Source: Flavobacteriales bacterium
GTDB lineage: Bacteria > Bacteroidota > Bacteroidia > NS11-12g > UBA9320
DNA: 64,000 nucleotides
Assembly: GCA_020635435.1 (NCBI GenBank)
Contig: JACJZU010000002.1
Coordinates: forward strand, 124,001 to 188,000
Direction of reading: 5' to 3'
Shown here: positions 8,507 through 17,528 of the stretch, one piece after another
Layout of the letters: each line of letters starts with the position of its first letter
How positions within the stretch are numbered: the first letter of the stretch is position 1
The notes under the pieces: generated by a model
The model's database searches: none
The model's input: the letters and a program-made list of their open reading frames with translations, nothing else
What the model was told of the DNA's origin: nothing
Made by a program: the position numbers and the translations under genes

Positions 8507-9703
8507 ATGTATCCTAATTTCTATTACCTGTTTCAGGATCTGTTCGGTGTGGAATGGAAAGGGCTGGTATTCATCAATACCTTCGGTTTTTTTGTAGCCC
8601 TAGGCTTTCTCGCCGCAAACTGGTTGATGACCATCGAACTGCGTCGGAAGGAGTCGGAAGGTCTTATTCACCCCAAAGAAATACGCACACAGGTTGGAGG
8701 CCCGCTTTCGGCAATGGACCTCGTTTCCAACGCTCTACTCGGTTTTGTGATCGGGTGGAAATTCCTTTACCTGATACTGAATGCCGGTGAATTCTTCGAC
8801 GATCCCCAAAGTCATATTCTCAGTACCGAAGGATCGGTTTTCTGGGGTGTAGTTCTGTCAGCGGCTGCTGTGGCCTGGAAGTTCTACGAGCATCGTGCCC
8901 TTAAGAAGAAATATCCCCAACCGGTTACGGAGGTTCAGATGCAACATCCCTATCAGATCATGGGTACACTGACCCTGGTGGCTGCAGTTGCCGGATTTAT
9001 TGGCGCCAAACTGTTTGACCACCTCGAACACTGGGACGATTTTGTCAAAAATCCACTTGCAGCGTTCCTGGACCCATTCAGCGGTCTTACCTTCTATGGA
9101 GGTTTGATCTGCGGTGGTGCAGCTGTCTTGTGGTATGCATCCAAAAACGGGATCAATTGGCGCATCATGCTCGATGTGGGGGGGCCTGCCATGATGATGG
9201 CTTATGCGGTGGGCCGGATCGGATGTCATATGAGCGGAGACGGTGATTGGGGTAAGGTGAATCCCACTAGCGGTCCGTCGTGGCTGCCCGACTGGCTTTG
9301 GTCCTATACCTACCCGAACAACGTGGCCCGCATCTGCGATCCCTTCACAGGTGCCCGCTGTATGCCCGGTGAAGATGTGGTACTGAGCGCCGGAGTTTGG
9401 CCAACTCCCATCTACGAGACCATCATGGGCATCATCCTTTTTACTGTCTTGTGGAGCATGCGCAAGCGCATTCGTACCTCAGGTGTCCTTTTCAGCATCT
9501 ACATGATCTTCGCCGGTGTTGAACGTTTTCTCATTGAGAAGATCCGGGTGAATATTAAATACCATTTTGGAAGCCTCGACATCACTCAGGCCGAGCTGAT
9601 TTCCATTGCCATGATCCTGGTGGGAATAGCCGGCGTGATCCTGTTCACCCGAAACGCTGGAAAACACCCGGAATCGGACAATGCGGCTAACGCTGCAAGC
9701 TGA
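8507..9703 (+). CDS. lgt: Prolipoprotein diacylglyceryl transferase
   Basis: Lgt attaches diacylglycerol from phosphatidylglycerol to the lipobox Cys of pre-lipoproteins in the inner membrane. At 398 aa it is longer than the enterobacterial enzyme (about 290), as is usual in Bacteroidota. It has several membrane segments, GLTFYGGLICGGAAVLWYA, the signature region YAVGRIGCHMSGDGDWG (the Bacteroidota form of GRxGNfxNgE), and a C-terminal VWPTPIYETIMG. Several lipoproteins in this window (gldJ, 20.7 kb, left edge) would be substrates. Confidence 0.94.
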   Translation: MYPNFYYLFQDLFGVEWKGLVFINTFGFFVALGFLAANWLMTIELRRKESEGLIHPKEIRTQVGGPLSAMDLVSNALLGFVIGWKFLYLILNAGEFFDDPQSHILSTEGSVFWGVVLSAAAVAWKFYEHRALKKKYPQPVTEVQMQHPYQIMGTLTLVAAVAGFIGAKLFDHLEHWDDFVKNPLAAFLDPFSGLTFYGGLICGGAAVLWYASKNGINWRIMLDVGGPAMMMAYAVGRIGCHMSGDGDWGKVNPTSGPSWLPDWLWSYTYPNNVARICDPFTGARCMPGEDVVLSAGVWPTPIYETIMGIILFTVLWSMRKRIRTSGVLFSIYMIFAGVERFLIEKIRVNIKYHFGSLDITQAELISIAMILVGIAGVILFTRNAGKHPESDNAANAAS

Positions 9704-9846
9704 CAGCAGTGCCTCAATTCTTTTATTCCGGGAGCAGAACGCAGCATCATCTCCTCGTAAATTGAAAGCTGAATCCCGAAGCCGGGTTGGCTCAAACCTT
9801 TTTTTTCGTTTTCTTGCTAATCCCGTAAAATCAAAGCATTAACAAA

Positions 9847-12645
9847 TTGAAGCTCCGCAATCGACTTTGGTATGTGATCCTCCTTCTGCTGAACCCCGCA
9901 GTTCTGAGTGCACAATTCCCCAACTTTCACGATATCAGCTATTTCAGCGACAGCGAGAAGAAATTTGCTGATCTGATCTTATCCACGGTGCAGGTCGATG
10001 ATGGCATCATGGTGGCCCACATACAGCAAAATAAAGGTTTTGGGGTATTGAAGATGGATTTTAGCGGGAATACAGTCTGGACCACCAACTATCGAAACCC
10101 CAATTACTACCATAAGTTAAGCTCCTTTCAGATCGCACTCATGTCGGACGGGTTCCTGTACGGGCTCTCCACCGGGGGGTATACCGCCTATGACCCGAAT
10201 CCGGAATTGAGTACACTGTGGAAGATCGATACGGCAAGCGGTAAGGTCCACTGGGTCAGGGACTTCAATTCGAAACGGCCATTTCGGGTCAAATTTGACG
10301 AAGTGAACGATTCTACCCTGGCCCTGATGTATTACGAAGGCGATGTAGCTATCCTGTCAACAGTCAACAAACAAAACGGGAACTGGCAATCGAAAGTACC
10401 ACTGGATACTTTGGCCGGATGGGACGAGCTGGCTCTGGCTTCGGATGCCGAGGGAACACTTTTCGCCTCGGCTGCAAATAGTATCTGGTGCTTCAGGGCG
10501 AACGACCTGAGCAGCAGTTACTGGACCCGAACCTATCCCGAGGTAGATCATTTTCAAAAACTCTATGTTGACTCCCGCGATAGTCTTTACCTGATCGCCG
10601 ATTACGAGCGCTACCACAATATCTGGCTCATTCGGGCATCCAAGACAAGCGGAACGGAACAGAGCAAAACTTTGATAACGCAAGACCGCACGGTGGATCG
10701 GCTCCTTGAAACGGATAGTTCCCTCTTCCTCATCACCACAAGCGGAGCATCCTCGGTTGTCACTGTCAAATTCAATAAGAGAACCGACCAGATCACATGG
10801 ACAGCTCCGGAGAGTCTCGCACCTCAGGGATCTACGGCAACAGGGGAGCGGGTAACCGGTGCCGCACTCGACGCCAACGGCGATGTGCTCATTTGCGGTT
10901 TCCATGGTGCCTATATAGTCGGACTTTCCGTGTGTTCGTTCATGAAACTCTCGGGAACCAACGGTAAGAAGCTCAATCGCAAAACGGTGTCCTGGTACAA
11001 TGGGGAGAAGGATGTCAACAGTAAGTCCATGCACATCGGTGTGCACAAAGGTTCCCTCTTGCTGTTGGCACAACTCGATCTATCGGACGAGATCTACAAT
11101 TCCTATTTCCTCAAATTCAACCCTAATTCCTGGGAACAGCAATTCGATCAGCGACTGCGCACCTCGCATATAGCCCCTTCAAAAACCATCGATATCAAAA
11201 GAGAGAAGAACCAGATGATCGTCTTCAAGCAGAAAGGGGCACGGGTGCAGTTGGAAGCCTATAACCTCAGCGGAACACCCGATTGGTCGAGGGATTGTGC
11301 ACAGTCCTACTTCACACAAGGCGGTGTGATGCTCGTACATGAGGGTTATGCCTACATCGCCTGTACCAACTACGAAGAGCACGCTCTTATAAAATACAAC
11401 AGCGATCCCTCAGTGTCCGATCCACCGGCTTTCTTGCAACTCAGTAAGATCGACCTCCGAAACGGAGGACTCGTGGCCAGCGACACATTCCACACAGCAC
11501 AGGAAAGTCTGAACGCTGTTCAGATGCTGGTTATGGGTACTACCATATACCTCTTGGTTGAAGAACATGGTTTTCTTGAAATACGATCCTGGCAGGGTAG
11601 CGGATTCACGGGGCGCATTCGGTTGGACAACTGGTCCTACATGGGCAGGCAGCGCAGCCCCGAAAATTACAGCGGTAAACGCAATATCATGGTCGCCTAC
11701 GAAAACGACCTGTACCTTGTGGGTGGTAGTGCCCTGTTCCGTATCAAAGGAAACTTGAGCAATTTCATTCACCTCGAATTGTATAGCAACGGAAAGCAGC
11801 ACAATCAGTTTTACGACCTATTACTTGACGGTCCTTTGCTCTTTGCTTGTGGCAGTTCCAGGGAAGGCAAGGCCAGTATTTTGGGCTATAACCTTGCGGA
11901 CGAAAAATTCCTCTTCGAGAAATACCTTAGCGAAGCCGACACCTTCACCTGTATGCGCCGTTATGGCGATTCGGTTCTCATCAGTGGTCAATCCGCCGGT
12001 AAAGCGGTCATATACAGCTTCACCTACCCCGATTTCCGATATAAATGGTCCTCGTTCTACCGGAACATAGCCGCGAACACCCAAATCAACGATCTCGAAG
12101 TATTCCCGGAAAAGGAGCTCATTGTATGGGCCGGTCAACGTCAGTACCCGGATCATACCTGCGACGGTTTGATCGGTTTCATGAAACTGAATGGCGACAC
12201 CATTTCCATCACTCCTTTTGCGGACAGCCTGATGGGCCAAAGTGGTATTGGCGTTCTGGAGCGTTCCAACGATTCCACCCTGTGGCTCGGAGGAGCGCAT
12301 AACCGCAAGAATGTGAACGAGGGCCTGATCGGACAGATCACACTGGACACCACTTTTCGATCCGTGATCAAGGACACAACACAAACAGGAAGCATTCCTG
12401 CTCTGGATCTCAACGCCCTGATCTATCCAAATCCTTGCAGGAACCATATTTACTATCGAACCGGATCAAACCCCATTCAAAAGATCCAAATGTATAGCCT
12501 GGATGGAAGGCAGATATCGTGTACCGTCGAAACTGCAGGAGCCGATCACATTCGATTGGATTTTTCCGCATCGCCGGGTACATATCTCATCAGAATTGAA
12601 ACACAGCTTGAGAATTATACAAAGAGGATACTGGTAGCGCCTTAA
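9847..12645 (+). CDS. Secreted T9SS cargo protein with C-terminal sorting domain
   Basis: A 932-aa secreted protein. I use TTG 9847 because it begins a good signal peptide (MKLRNRLWYVILLLLNPAVLSAQ); the next ATGs lie inside the mature protein. The body is rich in repeated strands with Trp, Asp and Gly turns (for example GLSTGGYTAYDPNPELSTLWKID, then LWLGGAHNRKN), which suggests a beta-propeller-like fold, but I cannot assign a family. The last 75 residues are a type A T9SS sorting domain: IYPNPCRNHIYY, MYSLDGRQI, SPGTYLIRIET and a KRILVAP end. It is therefore expected to leave the cell through the T9SS encoded at 26-34 kb. The gap 9704-9846 before it shows no clear promoter. Confidence 0.85.
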   Translation: MKLRNRLWYVILLLLNPAVLSAQFPNFHDISYFSDSEKKFADLILSTVQVDDGIMVAHIQQNKGFGVLKMDFSGNTVWTTNYRNPNYYHKLSSFQIALMSDGFLYGLSTGGYTAYDPNPELSTLWKIDTASGKVHWVRDFNSKRPFRVKFDEVNDSTLALMYYEGDVAILSTVNKQNGNWQSKVPLDTLAGWDELALASDAEGTLFASAANSIWCFRANDLSSSYWTRTYPEVDHFQKLYVDSRDSLYLIADYERYHNIWLIRASKTSGTEQSKTLITQDRTVDRLLETDSSLFLITTSGASSVVTVKFNKRTDQITWTAPESLAPQGSTATGERVTGAALDANGDVLICGFHGAYIVGLSVCSFMKLSGTNGKKLNRKTVSWYNGEKDVNSKSMHIGVHKGSLLLLAQLDLSDEIYNSYFLKFNPNSWEQQFDQRLRTSHIAPSKTIDIKREKNQMIVFKQKGARVQLEAYNLSGTPDWSRDCAQSYFTQGGVMLVHEGYAYIACTNYEEHALIKYNSDPSVSDPPAFLQLSKIDLRNGGLVASDTFHTAQESLNAVQMLVMGTTIYLLVEEHGFLEIRSWQGSGFTGRIRLDNWSYMGRQRSPENYSGKRNIMVAYENDLYLVGGSALFRIKGNLSNFIHLELYSNGKQHNQFYDLLLDGPLLFACGSSREGKASILGYNLADEKFLFEKYLSEADTFTCMRRYGDSVLISGQSAGKAVIYSFTYPDFRYKWSSFYRNIAANTQINDLEVFPEKELIVWAGQRQYPDHTCDGLIGFMKLNGDTISITPFADSLMGQSGIGVLERSNDSTLWLGGAHNRKNVNEGLIGQITLDTTFRSVIKDTTQTGSIPALDLNALIYPNPCRNHIYYRTGSNPIQKIQMYSLDGRQISCTVETAGADHIRLDFSASPGTYLIRIETQLENYTKRILVAP

Positions 12646-12915
12646 GAGATTCTTTCGGAATACCATACCACTACGATCTCCTGTACCATGGTCCCTTTGC
12701 AATAGCTACTGGAAATATGCAGTCCGGATCGGTAAATGGCAATCTTTTGTGAACACGAATCCGATATCAGTTCCATTGATACAGATAAGTGAAGGGTCGA
12801 ACGACCAGATTATTTAAGGGAAATCAACGCTTTCCCAAAATTTCACAACGTTCGGTATTTAATATGCCCCTCACAGAAAATACAGCACCCTTTCACCGGT
12901 ATTTTCGTTGAAAGC
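12646..12915. other. Intergenic stretch before the REP palindromes
   Basis: This 270-nt stretch after the T9SS cargo gene has no ORF of note, no hairpin with a T-run and no recognisable RNA gene. It leads into the REP-like palindromes. Confidence 0.5.
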
Positions 12916-12989
12916 CGTTGCTTGCAACGCCACAGCCGTTGCTTGCAACGGCTCATTGCCCACCGCCACAGACGTTGCAGGCAACGTCT
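12916..12989. repeat. Three REP-like palindromes upstream of the RAYT gene
   Basis: Three hairpins share the core CGTTGC-NN-GCAACG: 12916-12929 (6-bp stem, TT loop), 12935-12952 (8 bp, TT loop) and 12970-12989 (9 bp, AG loop). They lie just before the tyrosine transposase at 13033, the arrangement expected for REP/RAYT elements. Confidence 0.85.
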
Positions 12990-13032
12990 CAAAATCAAAA
13001 ATCCCCAGCCACCCCAAAAAAGAAATTACAAA

Positions 13033-13641
13033 ATGAAGAATGAAAAATTCAAGAATAAATATCGCATCGCCTCCACCCGTTTACAAACTTGGGATTATCG
13101 ATGGGCCGGTGCGTATTTCATCACCATATGCACCAAGAACAGACGTCACTATTTCGGTGAGGTTCGCGACCGAAAAATGTACCTCTCCAATTTGGGGATA
13201 TTGGCCGATGTATTTTGGTATGAGATCAAGAATCACACAAAAGATGTTGAATTAGGTGCATTTGTAGTGATGCCCGATCATGTACATGGCATTCTATTTT
13301 TAAATGGCGCGGCCGCCACCCCCGCCGAGACAGAGACGTTGCACGCAACGTCTCTGTCCCAGTCCCTGCCCCGGCTGCGTCGAAATAACCCGAACGAATT
13401 CTTCTCAAAAATTTCGCCGAAATCCGGATCCGTATCCACCATAATTCGCTCCTATAAATCCGCTGTAACCAAACACGCCAATCGATTGGGGATGGAATTT
13501 GCATGGCAAGCCCGATTCCATGATATCATCATTCGCAATCAACGATCGCTAAAGAACATATCCGATTACATCATCGACAACCCCGCGAACTGGGGAAAAC
13601 CCAAGATAAGGCGCGCAACGCGCCCAAAACGATTTCGATGA
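13033..13641 (+). CDS. REP-associated tyrosine transposase (RAYT, Y1 family)
   Basis: A 202-aa single-strand transposase of the IS200/IS605-like Y1 family, RAYT branch, which acts on REP palindromes. Visible motifs are YFITICTKNRRHYFGEV, the metal-binding HUH in MPDHVHGILFL, and the C-terminal tyrosine region NISDYIIDNPANW. I start at ATG 13033 (MKNEKFKNKYRIAS); the frame is open to 12922 but that part is made of REP palindromes. Palindromes of one family flank both ends, one 30-bp palindrome lies in frame inside the gene, and another covers the stop codon. These domesticated transposases normally occur once per genome. Confidence 0.92.
   Translation: MKNEKFKNKYRIASTRLQTWDYRWAGAYFITICTKNRRHYFGEVRDRKMYLSNLGILADVFWYEIKNHTKDVELGAFVVMPDHVHGILFLNGAAATPAETETLHATSLSQSLPRLRRNNPNEFFSKISPKSGSVSTIIRSYKSAVTKHANRLGMEFAWQARFHDIIIRNQRSLKNISDYIIDNPANWGKPKIRRATRPKRFR
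13329..13358. repeat. REP-like palindrome inside the RAYT coding sequence
   Basis: A perfect 14-bp stem (GACAGAGACGTTGC and its complement) around an AC dinucleotide, in frame within the transposase gene. It encodes the low-complexity stretch ETETLHATSLSQ between the HUH motif and the C-terminal domain. Confidence 0.85.
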
Positions 13642-13664
13642 GACGTTGCTTGCAACGTCTCATC
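13637..13664. repeat. REP-like palindrome over the RAYT stop codon
   Basis: A perfect 13-bp stem (GATGAGACGTTGC and its complement) with a TT loop. The RAYT TGA stop (13639-13641) lies in the left arm. A short CAT repeat follows. Confidence 0.85.
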
Positions 13665-13689
13665 ATCATCATCGAAAAACCCGCTCAGC

Positions 13690-13728
13690 GCTGCGCACAG
13701 CGCAGCACAGACGTTGCTTGCAACGTCT
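13690..13728. repeat. Two palindromes at the 3' end of icmF
   Basis: 13690-13706 is a 7-bp stem GCTGCGC/GCGCAGC with a 3-nt loop. 13709-13728 is the REP family palindrome (9-bp stem, TT loop) whose right arm overlaps the icmF stop codon (13727-13729) by two bases. No terminator with a T-run is seen here, so these hairpins may also end or protect the converging transcripts. Confidence 0.75.
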
Positions 13729-16700
13729 ACATATTCCTCCTATATTGCCCACCCACCTCAAACAACGCATTGGTGATCTGTCCGAGCGAGCAATATTTCG
13801 CCGCTTCCATAAGGGATTCGAACACATTACCGTTTTCCAATGCCGTTCGCTGAACGTTTTTCAGGGCATTGGCACTTTCGGAGGCGTTTCGAAGGTGCAG
13901 GTGCTGAAGCGTTGCTATTTGGGCTTCTTTTTCCTCCTGTGTGGCGCGGATCACTTCTTTGGGCAAGATGGTTGGTGAACCTTTGGAACTCAGGAAGGTA
14001 TTCACTCCAATTATGGGGTAAGCCCCGGAATGTTTCAGGGTCTCGTAGTACAGACTCTCCTCCTGGATCTTCGAACGCTGATACATCGTTTCCATGGCAC
14101 CCAATACACCACCTCTTTCGGTAATACGGTCGAATTCGCTCAAAACAGCCTCCTCCACCAGATCGGTGAGTTCGTCAATTATAAACGATCCTTGCAGCGG
14201 ATTCTCATTCTTAGCCAATCCCAATTCCCGGTTTATGATCAACTGTATGGCCATGGCCCTGCGAACTGATTCCTCGGTAGGCGTGGTGATGGCCTCGTCG
14301 TAGGCATTGGTGTGCAGCGAATTACAGTTATCGTAAATGGCGTAAAGCGCCTGAAGGGTTGTTCGGATATCGTTGAAATCGATCTCCTGGGCATGTAAAC
14401 TTCGTCCGCTCGTTTGTATGTGGTACTTGAGCATCTGCGCACGGGGATTTGCCTCATACTTGTATCGCATGGCCTTCGCCCAGATTCGTCGGGCAACACG
14501 CCCGATAACCGCATATTCCGGATCGATGCCGTTGCTGAAGAAGAAGCTCAGGTTCGGACCGAATTCGTTTATGTCCATCCCGCGGCTCAGATAATACTCC
14601 ACATAGGTGAATCCATTGGCCAGGGTAAAGGCCAACTGCGTGATCGGGTTGGCACCGGCCTCGGCAATATGGTATCCGGAAATGGAAACCGAATAGAAGT
14701 TGCGCACTTTGTTTTGGATGAAATAATCCTGCACATCGCCCATGAGCCGCAATGCGAATTCCGTTGAGAATATGCAGGTATTCTGTGCCTGGTCCTCTTT
14801 TAGAATATCGGCTTGCACCGTACCACGCACAGACGACAAGGTCTCTGCTTTGATGCGTTCGTAGATCTCCGGTTCCAATACTTTATCTCCGGTAAGGCCC
14901 AGAAGCATCAGTCCAAGACCGTCGTTACCCTGGGGCAATTCTCCACGATAGTTCGGTTGCTCGGTACCTTTCAACTTAAAGTAGGCCTCGATACGTTTCT
15001 GCACATCTTGGGTCAATCCCTGTTCGAGTATGTATTTCTCACATTGCTGATCGATGGCGGTATTCATGAAATAGGCCAGCAACATGGGCGCAGGCCCGTT
15101 GATGGTCATGGATACCGAAGTTTTGGGATCGGCCAGATCGAAGCCCGAATACAGTTTCTTGGCATCGTCCAAACAACAAACCGAAACGCCGCTATTCCCG
15201 ATCTTGCCGTAAATGTCGGGTCTGTGATCGGGGTCGTTTCCATACAATGTCACAGAATCGAACGCTGTGGACAGGCGCTTGGCTGGCATGTCCAAACTCA
15301 CATAGTGGAAACGGCGATTGGTGCGCTCAGGTCCTCCTTCACCGGCGAACATGCGTGTAGGATCCTCCCCTTGTCTCTTGAAGGGATAAAGCCCCGCTGT
15401 ATAGGGGAATTCGCCGGGGAGATTCTCCTGCAGCGACCAACCGATCACGTCGCCCCAGGAGCGGTAGCGAGGTAGTGCGACTTTGGGTATTTCCTGATGG
15501 GAAAGGGAAGTGGTATGTGTATCGATGTGTATCTGTTTATCGCGCACCTGAAAGGTGTATTGCGGAGCCTTGTATCTCGCAATAAGGTCGTGCCAGCCTG
15601 CAATGCGATCCCAATTGGCTGGTTTCAACTCGCGTTTCAACTCATGAAAGGCATTCAAAAGGGCTTGTACAGCCGGTGTTGAAGATGTTTTAACATCTTC
15701 CGCGAGTAGATCCGGTCCGCCGAGGGTCTGTATACTCTGATAGAGGGCATAGAGTTTATCGGCTATGTCGGCCTGATGTTTGGCCCGTTCGTCGTAGCGC
15801 CGGTTGTTCTCCGATATCTCCGATAAGTATCGGTTCCTGTTTGGCGGAATGATGTAGATCTTTTCCGATTCGTCGCTGCTCTCCGGTATGCTGCTGCTGT
15901 AATCGTTTCCACTGCGTGCACTCAGCAACGACATGAGTTTGCGATAGAGCTGATTGGTACCGGGGTCGTTGAACTGACTGGCTATGGTCCCGAAAACCGG
16001 CATAGCGTCCACATCTGCCTCAAAAAGTTTGTGATTGCGCTGGAACTGCTTTTTAACATCACGCAGCGCATCCAGGGCACCGCGTTTATCGAATTTGTTG
16101 ATGGCAATCACATCGGCATAATCGAGCATGTCGATCTTCTCGAGTTGCGTAGCCGCTCCGTACTCCGGTGTCATCACATACAAACTCACGTCGCTGTGGT
16201 CGGCGATCTCCGTATCGCTCTGCCCGATCCCGCTTGTTTCGAGTATGATAAGTTCAAACCCGGCCGCTTTGAGGATACTCACGGCATCATCAACATGTTG
16301 GCTCAAGGCGAGGTTGGCCTGACGCGTTGCGAGAGAGCGCATGTACACGCGTTGATTGCGAATGGAGTTCATGCGTATGCGGTCGCCGAGCAATGCTCCT
16401 CCCGTTTTGCGTTTGGAGGGGTCTACGGAAATAATGGCAATGTCCTTATCCGGGAAATCGAAGAGGAAACGACGCACCAGTTCGTCCACCAGACTCGATT
16501 TTCCCGCCCCGCCTGTGCCCGTGATACCCAAAACCGGCGTGTTATTCGCTTTGGCCTGCTCGCGGATGTTCTCCACAACAGCCTCAAAATGGTCCGGGAA
16601 ATTCTCAGCTGCCGATATGGCCCGTGCAATCGCTGTTTTATTCGCTTTGGTCAGATTCTTCAATTCGCCGTTCAAATGCTGACCGATCGGGAAGTCGCTT

Positions 16701-17122
16701 CTCTGAACAAGATCGTTGATCATGCCTTGCAAGCCCATGGCTCGTCCGTCGTCCGGGTGGTAGATGCGTTCGATGCCATAATCCTGTAACTCCCGGATCT
16801 CCTCAGGCAATATGGTGCCACCTCCACCACCAAAGATCTTGATGTGCGATGCACCCCTGTCTTTCAACAGGTCGTACATATACTTGAAGTATTCCATGTG
16901 CCCGCCCTGATAGGAGGTGAGTGCAATGGCATTGGCATCTTCCTGTATGGCTGTTTCAACTACTTCCTCGGCACTGCGGTCGTGACCCAAATGGATCACT
17001 TCGCAACCCGTGGCCTGTATGATGCGTCGCATAACATTGATGGCCGCATCGTGTCCGTCGAAAAGAGAAGCCGCCGTTACGATGCGGATCTTGTTCTTTG
17101 GTTTATAAACTTCTGTATCCAT
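13727..17122 (-). CDS. icmF: Fused isobutyryl-CoA mutase IcmF (B12-dependent)
   Basis: A 1131-aa fusion of three parts. The N-terminal B12-binding domain has LFDGHDAAINVMRRI. The middle MeaI-like G-protein chaperone has the P-loop GITGTGGAGKSS and the NKFD guanine motif. The C-terminal acyl-CoA mutase barrel has RMFAGEGGPERTNRRFHYV and ISGYHIAEAGANPITQLA. The Phe in MFAG stands where methylmalonyl-CoA mutases have Tyr (QYAG), which points to isobutyryl-CoA/n-butyryl-CoA (or isovaleryl/pivalyl) interconversion. I start at ATG 17122 (MDTEVYKPKNKIRIV); the frame is open to 17392, but the family begins here and a promoter-like element lies between. It ends in GGQYRRNM, as is common for the family. 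The enzyme needs adenosylcobalamin; no B12 riboswitch is seen upstream. Confidence 0.95.
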   Translation of the reverse strand: MDTEVYKPKNKIRIVTAASLFDGHDAAINVMRRIIQATGCEVIHLGHDRSAEEVVETAIQEDANAIALTSYQGGHMEYFKYMYDLLKDRGASHIKIFGGGGGTILPEEIRELQDYGIERIYHPDDGRAMGLQGMINDLVQRSDFPIGQHLNGELKNLTKANKTAIARAISAAENFPDHFEAVVENIREQAKANNTPVLGITGTGGAGKSSLVDELVRRFLFDFPDKDIAIISVDPSKRKTGGALLGDRIRMNSIRNQRVYMRSLATRQANLALSQHVDDAVSILKAAGFELIILETSGIGQSDTEIADHSDVSLYVMTPEYGAATQLEKIDMLDYADVIAINKFDKRGALDALRDVKKQFQRNHKLFEADVDAMPVFGTIASQFNDPGTNQLYRKLMSLLSARSGNDYSSSIPESSDESEKIYIIPPNRNRYLSEISENNRRYDERAKHQADIADKLYALYQSIQTLGGPDLLAEDVKTSSTPAVQALLNAFHELKRELKPANWDRIAGWHDLIARYKAPQYTFQVRDKQIHIDTHTTSLSHQEIPKVALPRYRSWGDVIGWSLQENLPGEFPYTAGLYPFKRQGEDPTRMFAGEGGPERTNRRFHYVSLDMPAKRLSTAFDSVTLYGNDPDHRPDIYGKIGNSGVSVCCLDDAKKLYSGFDLADPKTSVSMTINGPAPMLLAYFMNTAIDQQCEKYILEQGLTQDVQKRIEAYFKLKGTEQPNYRGELPQGNDGLGLMLLGLTGDKVLEPEIYERIKAETLSSVRGTVQADILKEDQAQNTCIFSTEFALRLMGDVQDYFIQNKVRNFYSVSISGYHIAEAGANPITQLAFTLANGFTYVEYYLSRGMDINEFGPNLSFFFSNGIDPEYAVIGRVARRIWAKAMRYKYEANPRAQMLKYHIQTSGRSLHAQEIDFNDIRTTLQALYAIYDNCNSLHTNAYDEAITTPTEESVRRAMAIQLIINRELGLAKNENPLQGSFIIDELTDLVEEAVLSEFDRITERGGVLGAMETMYQRSKIQEESLYYETLKHSGAYPIIGVNTFLSSKGSPTILPKEVIRATQEEKEAQIATLQHLHLRNASESANALKNVQRTALENGNVFESLMEAAKYCSLGQITNALFEVGGQYRRNM

Positions 17123-17139
17123 ATACCTTTCTGGGCGGG

Positions 17140-17147
17140 CAAAGATA
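17140..17147 (-). promoter_or_regulatory. -7 element of icmF
   Basis: On the minus strand TATCTTTG matches TAnnTTTG exactly, 17 nt before the icmF ATG. No clear TTTG lies at the -33 distance. Confidence 0.5.
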
Positions 17148-17170
17148 GCGAACGCGAATGCAATGAAACG

Positions 17171-17194
17171 AAAAGAGGGGCCCGAAAGCCCCTC
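17171..17194 (-). terminator. Terminator-like hairpin upstream of icmF
   Basis: A perfect 7-bp stem GAGGGGC/GCCCCTC with a 6-nt loop, followed on the minus strand by TTTTC. No minus-strand gene lies before it, so it may end a short unannotated transcript or shield icmF from read-through. The rest of 17195-17528 holds no gene I can support; one TAGTTTTG at 17406-17413 could be a distant promoter for the nucleoside transporter. Confidence 0.5.
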
Positions 17195-17528
17195 CGTCTT
17201 CATCAGGAAGACATGGTTAATGTATAAGTAGCTCTTTTCAGTTGCTGATTCTGGATTGGTCGGAGCATGATAGGCACGGTTCCGAACACGATCTAAACTT
17301 CCAAACCTTATGCCAAGGCTTGTATACACAGGCTTCGATGATCGAAAAGTTCTTAACCTATTTGAATACAGGCTGTTACATAAAAAATTCAATCCCGGTC
17401 GTCAGTAGTTTTGCGTCTCTAATTGGCTAGCAATTCCAATTATGAGACTGTGGTGTAAAAAATAGAATTGCTTGAACTTTGCTTGAAATAGTTCTAGATA
17501 CAGTTCAGAGCATTATTTTTCGAGCCTC

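Noticed and set aside
10357..11073. 238-aa antisense frame in the T9SS cargo gene
   Set aside because: Cys-rich antisense translation without motifs; the sense gene has a signal peptide and a sorting domain.
12922..13032. 37-codon N-terminal extension of the RAYT frame
   Set aside because: The extension is translated REP palindrome sequence; the family begins at ATG 13033.
14813..16789. Two long plus-strand frames (220 and 252 aa) antisense to icmF
   Set aside because: icmF is intact with clear motifs throughout; these frames have no motifs, no promoter and unlikely composition.
17123..17392. 90-codon upstream extension of icmF
   Set aside because: It would cover a promoter-like element and a terminator-like hairpin, and it does not resemble the B12-binding domain start.
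17123..17528. B12 (cobalamin) riboswitch upstream of icmF
   Set aside because: I looked because the enzyme is B12-dependent, but the conserved B12-box (GCCACTG) is not present in the 400 nt upstream.
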